Shown: positions 1-6,877 of the stretch, piece after piece
Layout of the letters: each line of letters begins with the position of its first letter
Position numbering within the stretch: the stretch's first letter is position 1
Source: Phycisphaerales bacterium
GTDB lineage: Bacteria > Planctomycetota > Phycisphaerae > Phycisphaerales > UBA1924
Direction of reading: 5' to 3'
Assembly: GCA_029260415.1 (NCBI GenBank)
Contig: JAJDDH010000312.1
Location: 1-8,900 of the forward strand
Length of the DNA stretch: 8,900 bases
Translations under genes and position numbers: made by a program
Notes under the pieces: generated by a model
Database searches by the model: none
What the model saw: the letters and a program-made list of their open reading frames with translations, nothing else
What the model was told of the DNA's origin: nothing

Positions 1-1361
1 ACCGTCGGGAACTGGCTCGGGTCGGGCCAGCCCGCCTCGGCCAGCAGCTCGCGCGCCGCGGCGGGGTCGTAGCCAAGCCCCGCGGGCGAGGTGTACCCCC
101 CGATGGAGTTGGGCGGGATGATGGTGCTCGCCGCGGGCTCGCCCGTGCGCTTGACCTCGCGGACGAGGGTCTCCTTGTCCACCGCCATCGCGAACGCGCG
201 GCGCACGCGCGGGTCGTGGAATGGGTTGCTGCGCCCGTCGGGGAGCCGCTCCAGGCAGTTAAAGTTGTACCAGTACGTCGCGAAGGCGGGGAAGACGTGG
301 ATGTTCTTGCGCGGGTCGTCGGGCAGTCGACGGTCGATCTCGATCGGGTCGAGCCCCTCGGCCTTGAGCGCCTCGTACGCCTCGCGGTGCTCGTCGTAGA
401 ACTCCAGCTTGCGGGCGTAGATGTCCGCCCGGTAGCCCACCGTTACGTCCGTCACGTAGTCCACGGCGCCCGACTCGAAGGCGAGGATCATCGCGTTGGG
501 CTCGTCGACGACGGGCATCTCGATCGAATCGACCGCGATCGCGTCGCGATTCCAGTAGTGGGGGCTCTTCTCGGCGCGCATGGAGCGCCGGAACTTCCAC
601 TCCGTGAGCATGAACGGACCGTTGGTCACGATCCGGTCGGGCTTCGTCCAGCCCTGACGCAGGTCCAGGCGCCCCGTCTTCGCGCCGGGCTTCTCGTACT
701 GGCTCACCAGATCGGGGTACACGGGGTAGAACACCGCGAACGCGCACAGATCCAGCCAGTACGGCGTGGGCTCGCTCAGCGTCATCGTCAGCGTCCGGTC
801 GTCGATGGCCTTGAGCGCGACGCTCTCCTCGAACCGGCGCTGGGTCTCCTCCCAGAGCGCGTCGGCCGCGTCCTGCGTGCGATCGCCCTCGGGGCGGGCT
901 TCATAATCGTCGATCGCGCTCTGGCGCCAGGCGTAGAACTCTGGTCCGCCCTCGATGAGCAGGAAGAACGCGATGTAGTCCGACCCGATGTCGGGCAGCA
1001 GCGCCCGCCGCCAGGAGTACACGAAGTCGCTCGCGACGACGGGCTGCCCGTTGGACCACCTCGCGTCCTCGCGCAGGTGGAACGTGTACGTCCGCCCCCC
1101 GTCGGTGATCTCCCATGACTCGGCGACCCCGGGCACGACGTCGTACCCCCACGTGAACACGTCGTTGGCGGTCAGCCCCTCGAAGAACATGCGGGCGGCC
1201 CGCAGGTCGGGCTGCCAGCTCATGCGCTGCAGGTCGAGGGTGTTGATGGTGCCCGAGCCGTTGATGTAGGTGAAGTCGGCGGGCTTGGAGGCGCCGTCGG
1301 AGAGCACCGCGCCCACGACGAGCGCGGCGAGCAGCGCCAGCGGTACAAACAGCTTGAGCAT
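1..1361 (-). CDS. OppA-like peptide-binding protein (SBP family 5), 3' end cut by window edge
   Basis: This is the substrate-binding subunit of an ABC importer for oligopeptides or similar solutes, acting outside the cytoplasmic membrane. One open frame runs from ATG at 1361 to the left edge (453 codons). Family members are usually about 500-600 aa, so the missing part is the C-terminal end. Residues 1-20 form an export signal (MLKLFVPLALLAALVVGAVL); there is no lipobox cysteine. Typical family-5 blocks follow: a first-lobe stretch with NTLDLQ at 40-45, GLTAND at 62-67, VVPGVAESWEIT near 75-86, the FVYSWRR block at 113-119, and a second-lobe DPRVRRAFAMAVDKETLV block at about 383-400. The family call rests on these blocks read by eye. 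The start is 36 nt after the stop of the HEAT-like gene and has no clear Shine-Dalgarno motif. No permease or ATPase gene is visible; they could lie beyond the left edge. Peptide specificity is inferred from overall resemblance, not shown. Confidence 0.9.
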   Translation of the reverse strand, partial: MLKLFVPLALLAALVVGAVLSDGASKPADFTYINGSGTINTLDLQRMSWQPDLRAARMFFEGLTANDVFTWGYDVVPGVAESWEITDGGRTYTFHLREDARWSNGQPVVASDFVYSWRRALLPDIGSDYIAFFLLIEGGPEFYAWRQSAIDDYEARPEGDRTQDAADALWEETQRRFEESVALKAIDDRTLTMTLSEPTPYWLDLCAFAVFYPVYPDLVSQYEKPGAKTGRLDLRQGWTKPDRIVTNGPFMLTEWKFRRSMRAEKSPHYWNRDAIAVDSIEMPVVDEPNAMILAFESGAVDYVTDVTVGYRADIYARKLEFYDEHREAYEALKAEGLDPIEIDRRLPDDPRKNIHVFPAFATYWYNFNCLERLPDGRSNPFHDPRVRRAFAMAVDKETLVREVKRTGEPAASTIIPPNSIGGYTSPAGLGYDPAAARELLAEAGWPDPSQFPT

Positions 1362-1397
1362 GGGCGCACTGTACCGCGCCCGGGGGACGCGGGGCGC

Positions 1398-2513
1398 CTA
1401 TCGCTCGATGAAGCGCTGGGGCTCGAAGCTGTAGCTGCGGACCAGATCGCCGTCGCGGGCCAGCAGAACCAGGGCCTGGTTCTGAAAGCCCCGGTCGTCG
1501 CCCGATTCGAGCAGGTCGCCCAGGCGGGTGGGCGATCGGGCGTCGCTGGCTCCCTGCAGCGAGGCGTCGTGCCTGCGGGCGAAGTGGATCAGATTCTCGG
1601 CCGCCCGCACCGTCTGGACGTCGATCGCCCGGTCCGCCGCGTCGGGCAGGTCATCGTTGACGAACCGCTCGAAGACGATCGCCAGCACGTCGCCGCCCAG
1701 ACCGATCAGCTCGCGCGTGCCCGCGGCGTTGGGCTTCCATCCCGTGGCGGTCACGGCCGAGCGACCCGCCGTGCAGGCGTTGAGCGCGACGATCAGCTCC
1801 GACTCGTCCAACGCAGCCGAGTCCATCTTCCGGGCTCGGGCGCCCGCGTTGCTCCCGAGCGTCACGGCGGCCTCGTTCCTCGGGGCGTTGAAGCCCGACT
1901 GGTCCAGACGCAGGGTCCCGCCCAGCGCCCGCACCGCCGCGTCGGCCTCCAGCGCCGAGCCCGATCCGACCCGCTCGCCCAATCGGCGAACCATGTCCGA
2001 GCAGGTCTCGGGCGAGAGCGAGGGCGGGTGGGACGCGGCCTGCGCGAACGCGGCCTCCATCCGACCGATCGCGAAGTACCGCACCGCCTCGTCCGAATCG
2101 TCGAACGCGTCGATGATCAGCGCGGCGCTCTTCTCCGTCGCCAGCTCCCCGGCCAGGCGCAGCGCCGCCAGGCGCGACCCGATGTTCTCGCTCGCCAGCA
2201 GGGTCGTCAGCTCGGGAACGAGCGCGTCCGAGTACGCCTCGCGGAACGTCACCGCGACGCTCGAGCCCGACAGCGGACGGCTCAGACGCTGGCGGCTCGT
2301 CGCGATCCGCCCCATGTCGTCGCTGGACAGCCCGGGCGCCCAGTCACGAACGTGCGCCGCGATGGTGTCCAGCTCGCGCGAGCCGATCGAGTCCGACGAG
2401 ACGATGCTCGTGTCGATGGTTGACGTCTGCGCGTGGGCCGACAGGCATCCCAGCCCCAGCACGGCGGCGCCCGCCAGGGGACGCAGAGTGGCACAGAATC
2501 GGGGTCGGTTCAT
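1398..2513 (-). CDS. Exported HEAT-repeat-like protein of unknown function
   Basis: The 371-aa product has an arginine-containing N-terminus, a hydrophobic stretch (about residues 12-25) and a signal peptidase I-type site AHA|QT after residue 28, so it is probably exported. Residues about 99-160 contain two helical segments of HEAT/armadillo character (for example TTLLASENIGSRLAALRLAG, then IIDAFDDSDEAVRYFAIGRM), each pairing a leucine-rich helix with an alternating Ala/Asp helix. Such repeats usually form a curved protein-binding scaffold. Residues about 180-371 have no pattern I recognise; they are Ala/Asp/Arg-rich and contain C171 and C247. No catalytic motif is seen. The ATG at 2513 is preceded by ACGAGGA at a usable distance, supporting this start. 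It lies 113 nt after the reductase stop and 36 nt before the peptide-binding gene, so it may share a transcript with the latter. The coding call is strong; function is unknown. Confidence 0.85.
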   Translation of the reverse strand: MNRPRFCATLRPLAGAAVLGLGCLSAHAQTSTIDTSIVSSDSIGSRELDTIAAHVRDWAPGLSSDDMGRIATSRQRLSRPLSGSSVAVTFREAYSDALVPELTTLLASENIGSRLAALRLAGELATEKSAALIIDAFDDSDEAVRYFAIGRMEAAFAQAASHPPSLSPETCSDMVRRLGERVGSGSALEADAAVRALGGTLRLDQSGFNAPRNEAAVTLGSNAGARARKMDSAALDESELIVALNACTAGRSAVTATGWKPNAAGTRELIGLGGDVLAIVFERFVNDDLPDAADRAIDVQTVRAAENLIHFARRHDASLQGASDARSPTRLGDLLESGDDRGFQNQALVLLARDGDLVRSYSFEPQRFIER

Positions 2514-2566
2514 CGCGTCGGATCCTCGTCTCTCGGGCTCTGGGGCGGTCCTCGCCCGTGGGTCGG

Positions 2567-2595
2567 AAAGCTAGCTGGCCCCCGGTGGGGGGTCA
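2567..2595 (-). terminator. Possible weak terminator after the reductase gene
   Basis: On the minus strand, 32 nt past the reductase stop, five C pair with five G around a CACC loop. The stem extends by two more pairs after one mismatch, and TTT follows about six bases later. The T tract is short and the stem imperfect, so this could equally be a pause site or chance in GC-rich DNA. It lies in the 113-nt gap before the HEAT-like gene. Confidence 0.3.
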
Positions 2596-2626
2596 AACCT
2601 CGATCAGGTCACGCCCGCCGTGGGGC

Positions 2627-3670
2627 TCAGTACACCTCGAGCATCACCCGCCTGGTCGGGCGGAGCTGCCTGGGGATCATTCGCCGCTCCCAGGCCGAGG
2701 GGCTGCCCATCACCCCGGGCTCGCCCCGCAGGTACTGCTCCATCGCCCCCGCGTCCAGCAGGCCCGCGAGCCCCTGGAAGACGCCCAGCTCCATGCCCGC
2801 GATGCCGCAGACATAGATGAGCGTCCGCTCGGACGCGAGCAGGTCCCGGAAGTGGTCGGCATGGGTCTCCAGGCGCCCCTGGACGTACAGCTTGCGGTCC
2901 ACGTCGTCCTGGCGCTCGCGGGAGATCGCCGTGAGGTACGTGAAGTTCGGGTGGGTCTGGCTCAGGGCCGTCAGCTCGTCGTGGTAGATCAGGTCCGTCG
3001 CGTAGGGGGCGCCCATGACCAGCGTGATTCTCGACTGGCAGGCGCCTGCGGGGTCGCCCAGCATCTCGAGCAGCATCGAGCGGAACGGGGCGATGCCCGT
3101 GCCCGTTGCGAAGAAGACGTAGTCGTGCGCCGAGGGGTCCTTGGGCAGCACGAACCGCTTGCCCGCGGGCCCGGTGATCGCGACCTCCGCCCCGGGCTGC
3201 AGGTCGCACAGGAAGTTGCTTGCCACGCCCAGCAGCAGGGTGTGATCGTCCCAGTGCTCGTCGATGGTGCGCTTGACAGTGGTCGCCAGGACCTGGCCCT
3301 TGCCGTCCTCGCCGCGGGTGGGGCTGGCGATGGAGTACAGGCGGAGCTTGTGGGGCTTGCCCTTGTCCGTCAATCCGGGGGGGACGACGCCGAACGACTG
3401 GCCCGCGCGGAACCGCCCGGCCAGGGGCGTGCCGGAGACGTCGATCGCGACGTGGCGCACGAACCCCGCGGCCTTCCGGCTCGCGGTGCACAGGCGCGAC
3501 TCGACCACGCGACCGACCGCCGGGGCGGCGGGGGTGATCAGGTGCTGCTCGACGTCGCACAGCTCGGGCACGCCCGCGGGCTGGGCCTCGGGCGTTGCGC
3601 GCCGGGGTCTGGGGGCCTGTTCGCTCTGGGTGGTCATGGGGTGGGCGCCGATCGGGGACGGATCAGTCAT
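2627..3670 (-). CDS. Ferredoxin--NADP(+) reductase, plant-type FAD/NAD(P)-binding
   Basis: This is a cytoplasmic flavoenzyme exchanging electrons between ferredoxin (or flavodoxin) and NADP(H). Numbering is from the internal ATG at 3637. An Ala/Pro-rich tail of about 40 residues comes first. The FAD domain has RLYSIAS at 99-105 (the RxYS flavin motif) and GVASNFLCDLQPG at 137-149. The NADP domain has GTGIAPFR at 179-186 and VCGIAGME at 277-284. The chain ends in EVY; a terminal aromatic residue stacking on the flavin is a known trait of plant-type reductases. At 336-347 aa it is slightly longer than the roughly 300-aa catalytic core because of the N-terminal tail. ATG 3670 was chosen because it overlaps the lipoprotein stop by 8 nt, which fits translational coupling; ATG 3637 (11 residues shorter) is nearly as good, and neither has a Shine-Dalgarno motif. 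An in-frame ATG at 3910 would overlap the lipoprotein by 248 nt and is rejected. The ferredoxin partner is not in the window. Confidence 0.93.
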   Translation of the reverse strand: MTDPSPIGAHPMTTQSEQAPRPRRATPEAQPAGVPELCDVEQHLITPAAPAVGRVVESRLCTASRKAAGFVRHVAIDVSGTPLAGRFRAGQSFGVVPPGLTDKGKPHKLRLYSIASPTRGEDGKGQVLATTVKRTIDEHWDDHTLLLGVASNFLCDLQPGAEVAITGPAGKRFVLPKDPSAHDYVFFATGTGIAPFRSMLLEMLGDPAGACQSRITLVMGAPYATDLIYHDELTALSQTHPNFTYLTAISRERQDDVDRKLYVQGRLETHADHFRDLLASERTLIYVCGIAGMELGVFQGLAGLLDAGAMEQYLRGEPGVMGSPSAWERRMIPRQLRPTRRVMLEVY

Positions 3671-5093
3671 CGAAGCCGGGCTGCGGGGTGTCGTCGCCCA
3701 TTGGCTCGTCCTGCTCGCCCAGATCCTCGTCGCCCCCGAACTCGTCGAGCGACTCGGGTTCGACGCCCTCGAGGCGGTCCGCCAGGGCGTTGAGCGCGTC
3801 CTTGGACTCGGTCCGCACCCGCACGGATCGGAGCGAGCGGGCGGCGCCCGAATACGCGTCCTGGGCGGCCGCGAGGGCCGCCTCGGCCGACGCGGCGCGG
3901 GCCTGGCCAAGCTCGGTGAACCGGGAGGCGTTGTCGAGTGACAGCGTGCCCAGGTGCAGGAACAGGTCGCTGAGCGTCCGGTGGGCGGCGCCGACCGTCG
4001 CGTGCAGATCTCCCAGGCGGTGCTGGGCGGACGCCTTGGCGAGGCTGGCGCTGTCCTTGGCGCTGTCGGTGGCCTTGCCCGCGTTGCTGATCGCGCTGCG
4101 CAGGTGGCGCTCGGTGGACGAGGCCAGCTCGCTCAGGTCGTTCTCGACGAAGTCGTTGAGCGCGCCGCCCTGGTCGAGCAGGGTCGCCTCGGTCTTGGCC
4201 GCGGCTCGGCGGGCGGCCGCCGCGTCGTCGGCCGACGTCCGCTGGCGGTCCGCGATCTGCTGGCGCGATTCCTCGAGCAGGTCCATCTGCGACTGCAGGC
4301 GATCGATGTGCCTGGCCTTCTCCTGGGCGTCGGGCTCGATCTGCCCCAGGCGGGTCCGCAGGCGCTGGCCCTGGAACTCGTACGAGTCCGCCCGGCGCGA
4401 GTGCTCGCGGACACGCTCGGCCAGCGCCGGCATCTCCGCGGGCGCCGCCCGGTTCGACTCGAGCTGTAGGCGCCCGGCCTCCGCCCGCTCGCTCTCGCTC
4501 TGCGCCGCGGCCTCGTTGATCTGGGCCGTCAGCGCCGCGATCTTCTCGTCCATCACGCTCTTGGTCTGGCGGATCTGCTCGATGTCCTGCTCGAGCATCG
4601 CGGTCATCCGGTTCAGGTCCGCGACCGAGTCCTTGGGATCGAACGTCGAGGACGACATGGCAACGGCGTTGTGCTTCCACCACTCGCCCAGTGCGCCGCG
4701 GAGCACCGTTGTTCGGTTGTCCAGCTCGCGCATGTGCTCGATGACGCGAGCCTCGTCCTCGACGGCCAGCCCGTTCTCGGCCACCGCCGCGAGCACCGCC
4801 GCGGCGCCCCCGTACGCCGAGTTGTCAGATCCGGCGTGCGAGCCGAGGATCGACAGCGCCTCCTCAAGCCTGCGGACGCGGAAGTCCACGGCGGAATCGG
4901 AGGCGGAGCCCGAGCCGCGGGACGCGACGTCCTGCGAGGCGCCTGACTTGAGGATGATGGCCGCCTCGTGGACCGCCGTCTCGGTCTCGCCGCCGCGGTT
5001 GCAGGCGCTGACACACGCCAGGCCAGCGCCGGCGAAGATCAGCAATGCGCCGCGGGTCAGGCGTCGAGAGGGGCGAGGGTTGGGTCGGGTCAT
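3663..5093 (-). CDS. Coiled-coil lipoprotein of unknown function
   Basis: The 476-aa product starts with a lipoprotein signal: Arg-rich residues 1-14, a hydrophobic core at 15-27, and lipobox V28-S29-A30-C31, so Cys31 is the likely lipid-attachment site. The mature chain is almost entirely helical and highly charged. Residues about 155-215 and 222-300 have heptad-like spacing of Leu/Ile/Met among Glu/Gln/Arg (for example LNRMTAMLEQDIEQIRQTK), typical of coiled coils. Residues 300-440 are Ala/Ser-rich helix, and 443-476 form a very acidic Asp/Glu tail. No catalytic motif or named family is evident; a structural or tethering role in the envelope is inference. ATG 5093 was chosen over the in-frame ATG at 5240 because it places the signal peptide at the N-terminus and has GAGG six bases upstream; the longer version would bury the signal behind 49 Pro/Arg-rich residues. 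Its stop overlaps the reductase start. Confidence 0.87.
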   Translation of the reverse strand: MTRPNPRPSRRLTRGALLIFAGAGLACVSACNRGGETETAVHEAAIILKSGASQDVASRGSGSASDSAVDFRVRRLEEALSILGSHAGSDNSAYGGAAAVLAAVAENGLAVEDEARVIEHMRELDNRTTVLRGALGEWWKHNAVAMSSSTFDPKDSVADLNRMTAMLEQDIEQIRQTKSVMDEKIAALTAQINEAAAQSESERAEAGRLQLESNRAAPAEMPALAERVREHSRRADSYEFQGQRLRTRLGQIEPDAQEKARHIDRLQSQMDLLEESRQQIADRQRTSADDAAAARRAAAKTEATLLDQGGALNDFVENDLSELASSTERHLRSAISNAGKATDSAKDSASLAKASAQHRLGDLHATVGAAHRTLSDLFLHLGTLSLDNASRFTELGQARAASAEAALAAAQDAYSGAARSLRSVRVRTESKDALNALADRLEGVEPESLDEFGGDEDLGEQDEPMGDDTPQPGFDD

Positions 5094-5118
5094 GAGAGGC
5101 CTCGTGGTGTGCTGTGGG

Positions 5119-5143
5119 CTCGTGCCGCGGTCGAGGGCACGAG
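5119..5143 (-). promoter_or_regulatory. Hairpin in the leader of the lipoprotein gene
   Basis: CTCGTGCC and GGCACGAG form a perfect 8-bp inverted repeat around a 9-nt loop, with its near edge 25 nt upstream of the lipoprotein ATG. It has no T tract, so it is not a standard terminator in either direction. It could be an mRNA 5' stem-loop or a protein-binding site. The structure is seen directly; the role is inference. Confidence 0.35.
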
Positions 5144-5211
5144 GGCAGGGCTCGGGAGGGTCGGGAGGAGCGATCGAGGGGCGCCGAACACCCCGCGAGC
5201 GGCGAGGGAAG

Positions 5212-5240
5212 ACTTTAGCACGCGTCCGCTCGCCGATCAT
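5212..5240 (-). promoter_or_regulatory. Weak candidate promoter for the lipoprotein/reductase genes
   Basis: On the minus strand TAAAGT (5217-5212) resembles a -10 box (4 of 6). With a 17-bp spacer, ATGATC (5240-5235) keeps the TGA core of a -35 box. It is the only A/T-rich spot in the 226-nt gap between the C-x4-C-H protein gene and the lipoprotein gene. It would give a leader of about 110 nt containing the 5119-5143 hairpin. Planctomycete promoters are poorly defined, so this is tentative. Confidence 0.28.
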
Positions 5241-5319
5241 GCCCCAGGCTGCCCGCCCGGGTCCGCGCGATGGGCCATCCGGGCTCTTGCGGGCGTCGGT
5301 TCCAGGGCGTGGGCGTCGA

Positions 5320-6648
5320 TCAGCGATCGATCGGGGTCACGGGCGAGCGGTCCCCGCCCCGGGCGCCGGCGGGGACCGGGGGCGTGTAGTCGATCCGGGA
5401 GTCCGGGCGGGGGCGGTACATGGAGTCGATCCACGCGACGGCCTGCTGGAACCGGCGGTCCTCCGTCGAGCGGAAGACCGGGCGCCAGCCCCGGGCGCCG
5501 GCGCTGCGTCCGACCTCCGGGTGGGGCGTGACCGATTCGTTGCGTGACAGGGCCATTTGGAGGATGGGCGAGCGGGCGGGCTCGTCCCAGTTGATCAGGG
5601 GCGTGCCGTCGGGCAGGCGGAAGCGGTCCAGGATGAGCAAGTTGGTGTAGGCCGTCGCGTCGGAGTTGACGTTCTTGTTCTGGAGCCAGAGGCGCCCGGC
5701 GTGCTCGCCCCCGTGACAGCGGGCCGAGGCGCAGGCGTTGTTGAGCCACGCCGCGTGGACGTTGCGCTTCCACAGGCGCATCGACTCGGGGTCGTCCATC
5801 ACCCGGACCTCGGGGTAGTAGTCGCGGGCCTGCAGGCGGAACATGACGTCCAGGACCCGGGCGGGGGGCGAGCGCAGGAAGCTCTCACGCCCGTCGCGGG
5901 TGACGGGGATCAGCTCGCTCTGGGCGTGCTCCTGCATGAGGCGCTCGATGACGTCGCGCCCGATGAGCAGTCGTGGGGGGTCGTTCAGGTCGATCTCGTA
6001 GACGCGGATGAGGTTGATCTCGTCGCGCGAGAGCATCGGGAAGGGGCTGGCCTCGCGCCGCCCCGCGCCAAGGGTGGGGGCCTCGCCCGGGCCCGCAGGC
6101 TCGCGCCGGACCATCTTGATCTGCTGCTCGAGCCAGGCCCGCATCGCCTTGCCCTGCTCGTTGTAGGGCTCGACCCGCAGGGCGTTGTTGATCTCGGTCA
6201 GCGCCAGCTCGTACCGCTCGCGACGGCGCAGCCACTCGCCCAGGTAGAGCAGGCCCTCGACGTCGTTGTCGGCGATGGTCGCCCGCAGCTCCTCGTAGCG
6301 GTCCTCGACCGGGGCCATGAACTCGAGGCGCTGGATCTGGTCGCGGGGGATGACCGTCCGGACGCCGCGCACGCGGACGACCACGCGTTTGCTGTCCTGG
6401 TCCACGAAGATGCCAGTAATTTCTTTGCCGTCGCGCCGGGTGACGACGCACTCGACCGAGGCGCCGCCCTCCTCGGGCTGGGCGGCGGAGACGAGCACGA
6501 CACTCGGGCGGTCCTGGGTCGAGGGCGCCAGCAGGATGCCCATCGACAGGACGCCGCCCAGGCCCGCGAGCCACGCCGCGGATCGCAGCAGCCCAGGCAG
6601 GGCGCTGTGTCGAGACGGGTCATCGCAGTGGGGGCGGGTGGTGCTCAT
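5320..6648 (-). CDS. Membrane-anchored protein with atypical CX4CH cytochrome-c-like C-terminal region
   Basis: The product is 442 aa. Residues about 18-42 form one hydrophobic segment, either a signal anchor or an uncleaved signal, placing the rest outside the cytoplasm. Residues about 63-112 look like a small beta domain (VVTRRDGKEITGIFV, then a RVVVRVRGVRTVIP strand pair). Residues about 115-162 resemble a TPR-type helical pair (YLGEWLRRRERYELALTEIN). After a linker, residues 300-412 carry C306-x4-C311-H312-G-G, later S360-x-I-L-x-M365, then HPE at 376-378, and finally AVAWIDSM. This order (C..CHG, then S-x-L-x-x-M, HP and a closing WI helix) resembles small planctomycete cytochrome-c domains, but those normally use CX2CH. 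Heme attachment is therefore inferred, not certain. The ATG at 6648 has no Shine-Dalgarno motif and may be leaderless. The 226-nt gap to the lipoprotein gene leaves operon membership open. Confidence 0.85.
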   Translation of the reverse strand: MSTTRPHCDDPSRHSALPGLLRSAAWLAGLGGVLSMGILLAPSTQDRPSVVLVSAAQPEEGGASVECVVTRRDGKEITGIFVDQDSKRVVVRVRGVRTVIPRDQIQRLEFMAPVEDRYEELRATIADNDVEGLLYLGEWLRRRERYELALTEINNALRVEPYNEQGKAMRAWLEQQIKMVRREPAGPGEAPTLGAGRREASPFPMLSRDEINLIRVYEIDLNDPPRLLIGRDVIERLMQEHAQSELIPVTRDGRESFLRSPPARVLDVMFRLQARDYYPEVRVMDDPESMRLWKRNVHAAWLNNACASARCHGGEHAGRLWLQNKNVNSDATAYTNLLILDRFRLPDGTPLINWDEPARSPILQMALSRNESVTPHPEVGRSAGARGWRPVFRSTEDRRFQQAVAWIDSMYRPRPDSRIDYTPPVPAGARGGDRSPVTPIDR

Positions 6649-6653
6649 GGTGG

Positions 6654-6659
6654 TCTATA
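6654..6659 (-). promoter_or_regulatory. Possible -10 box next to the start at 6648
   Basis: TATAGA on the minus strand ends five bases before the ATG at 6648. If used, transcription would begin at or next to the start codon, giving a leaderless mRNA. No good -35 hexamer lies 16-18 bp upstream (the 17-bp position reads CAACCG), so the evidence is limited to the A/T-rich hexamer in GC-rich surroundings and the missing Shine-Dalgarno motif. Confidence 0.28.
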
Positions 6660-6697
6660 GCCGCAGGAGCGGGCAGCGGTTGTGCCCGTGTCCGGGA

Positions 6698-6719
6698 TTT
6701 CGGGTGGGCGGGCCCGAAA
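6698..6719. repeat. Inverted repeat (7-bp stem) beside the tRNA terminator
   Basis: TTTCGGG and CCCGAAA pair perfectly around an 8-nt loop. The right arm shares its A tract with the T run of the neighbouring tRNA terminator, so the two structures compete in RNA read from the minus strand. On the plus strand the stem is followed only by AA, so it is not a convincing terminator that way. Confidence 0.4.
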
Positions 6720-6757
6720 AACGACCGCGAGGCGGGTCTCGCCCGCCTCGATCGGTC
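6717..6757 (-). terminator. Intrinsic terminator of tRNA-Leu
   Basis: On the minus strand GACCG pairs with CGGTC and CGAGGCGGG pairs with CCCGCCTCG around a 5-nt loop CGAGA. This gives a 14-bp GC-rich stem with one 2-nt bulge (AT), followed by G and then TTTTT. The stem begins only 2 nt after the tRNA discriminator base. It should end the tRNA transcript and separate it from the protein gene starting at 6648. Confidence 0.8.
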
Positions 6758-6759
6758 AA

Positions 6760-6843
6760 TGCCCAGGAGAGGACTCGAACCTCCACCCCGTTGCCGGGAC
6801 CACCACCTCAAGGTGGCGCGTCTGCCAATTCCGCCACCTGGGC
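6760..6843 (-). tRNA. tRNA-Leu (anticodon GAG)
   Basis: An 84-nt class II tRNA is seen on the minus strand. The acceptor arm GCCCAGG pairs with CCTGGGC and the discriminator is A. The D arm contains GGCGGAATTGGCAGACGC, as in bacterial leucine tRNAs. The anticodon arm is CCACC / TTGAGGT / GGTGG, giving anticodon GAG, which reads CUC and CUU. A long variable arm (TCCCGGCAACGGGG) and a T arm GGAGG / TTCGAGT / CCTCT (one G-T pair) complete the cloverleaf. CCA is not encoded, so it must be added after transcription. No sequence resembling a duplicated tRNA 3' end (att site) was noticed in the window. A -10 box lies upstream and a strong terminator immediately downstream, so it is probably transcribed alone. 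Confidence 0.96.
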
Positions 6844-6871
6844 CAGCCGCGGGCTTCCGCTCGCGGGGACG

Positions 6872-6877
6872 AGTATA
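6872..6877 (-). promoter_or_regulatory. -10 box of the tRNA-Leu promoter
   Basis: TATACT (5 of 6 to TATAAT) on the minus strand lies 28 nt before the tRNA 5' end, predicting a leader of about 20 nt for RNase P removal. The -35 region is poor: CTGGAC at a 15-bp spacing is the closest match. A TTGACG exists further upstream but at about 32 bp, too far to pair with this -10. Confidence 0.5.

Noticed and set aside
216..1118. 300-codon plus-strand open frame opposite the peptide-binding gene
   Set aside because: It is antisense to a continuous family-5 binding-protein frame and has no motif or plausible ribosome-binding site.
1528..2574. Plus-strand frames (348 and 284 codons) opposite the HEAT-like gene
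   Set aside because: Both are compositionally biased. The minus frame has a signal peptide, a repeat pattern and a ribosome-binding site.
2420..3793. 457-codon plus-strand open frame opposite the ferredoxin-NADP reductase
   Set aside because: The opposite strand has unmistakable flavin and NADP motifs, while this frame is Arg/Gly/Val-rich with no recognisable family.
5094..5240. 49-residue upstream extension of the lipoprotein to ATG 5240
   Set aside because: It would place a Pro/Arg-rich stretch before the signal peptide; ATG 5093 has GAGG at proper spacing.
3595..5547. 650-codon plus-strand open frame opposite the lipoprotein and reductase genes
   Set aside because: The translation is Arg/Ser/Ala/Pro-rich without domain motifs, and it is antisense to genes with clear signal peptide and enzyme motifs. 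Long antisense frames are expected in GC-rich DNA.
6760..6843. tRNA-Leu as an integration site for a mobile element
   Set aside because: I noticed no repeated tRNA 3' end, integrase or transposase gene, and the flanking genes match the rest in base composition.
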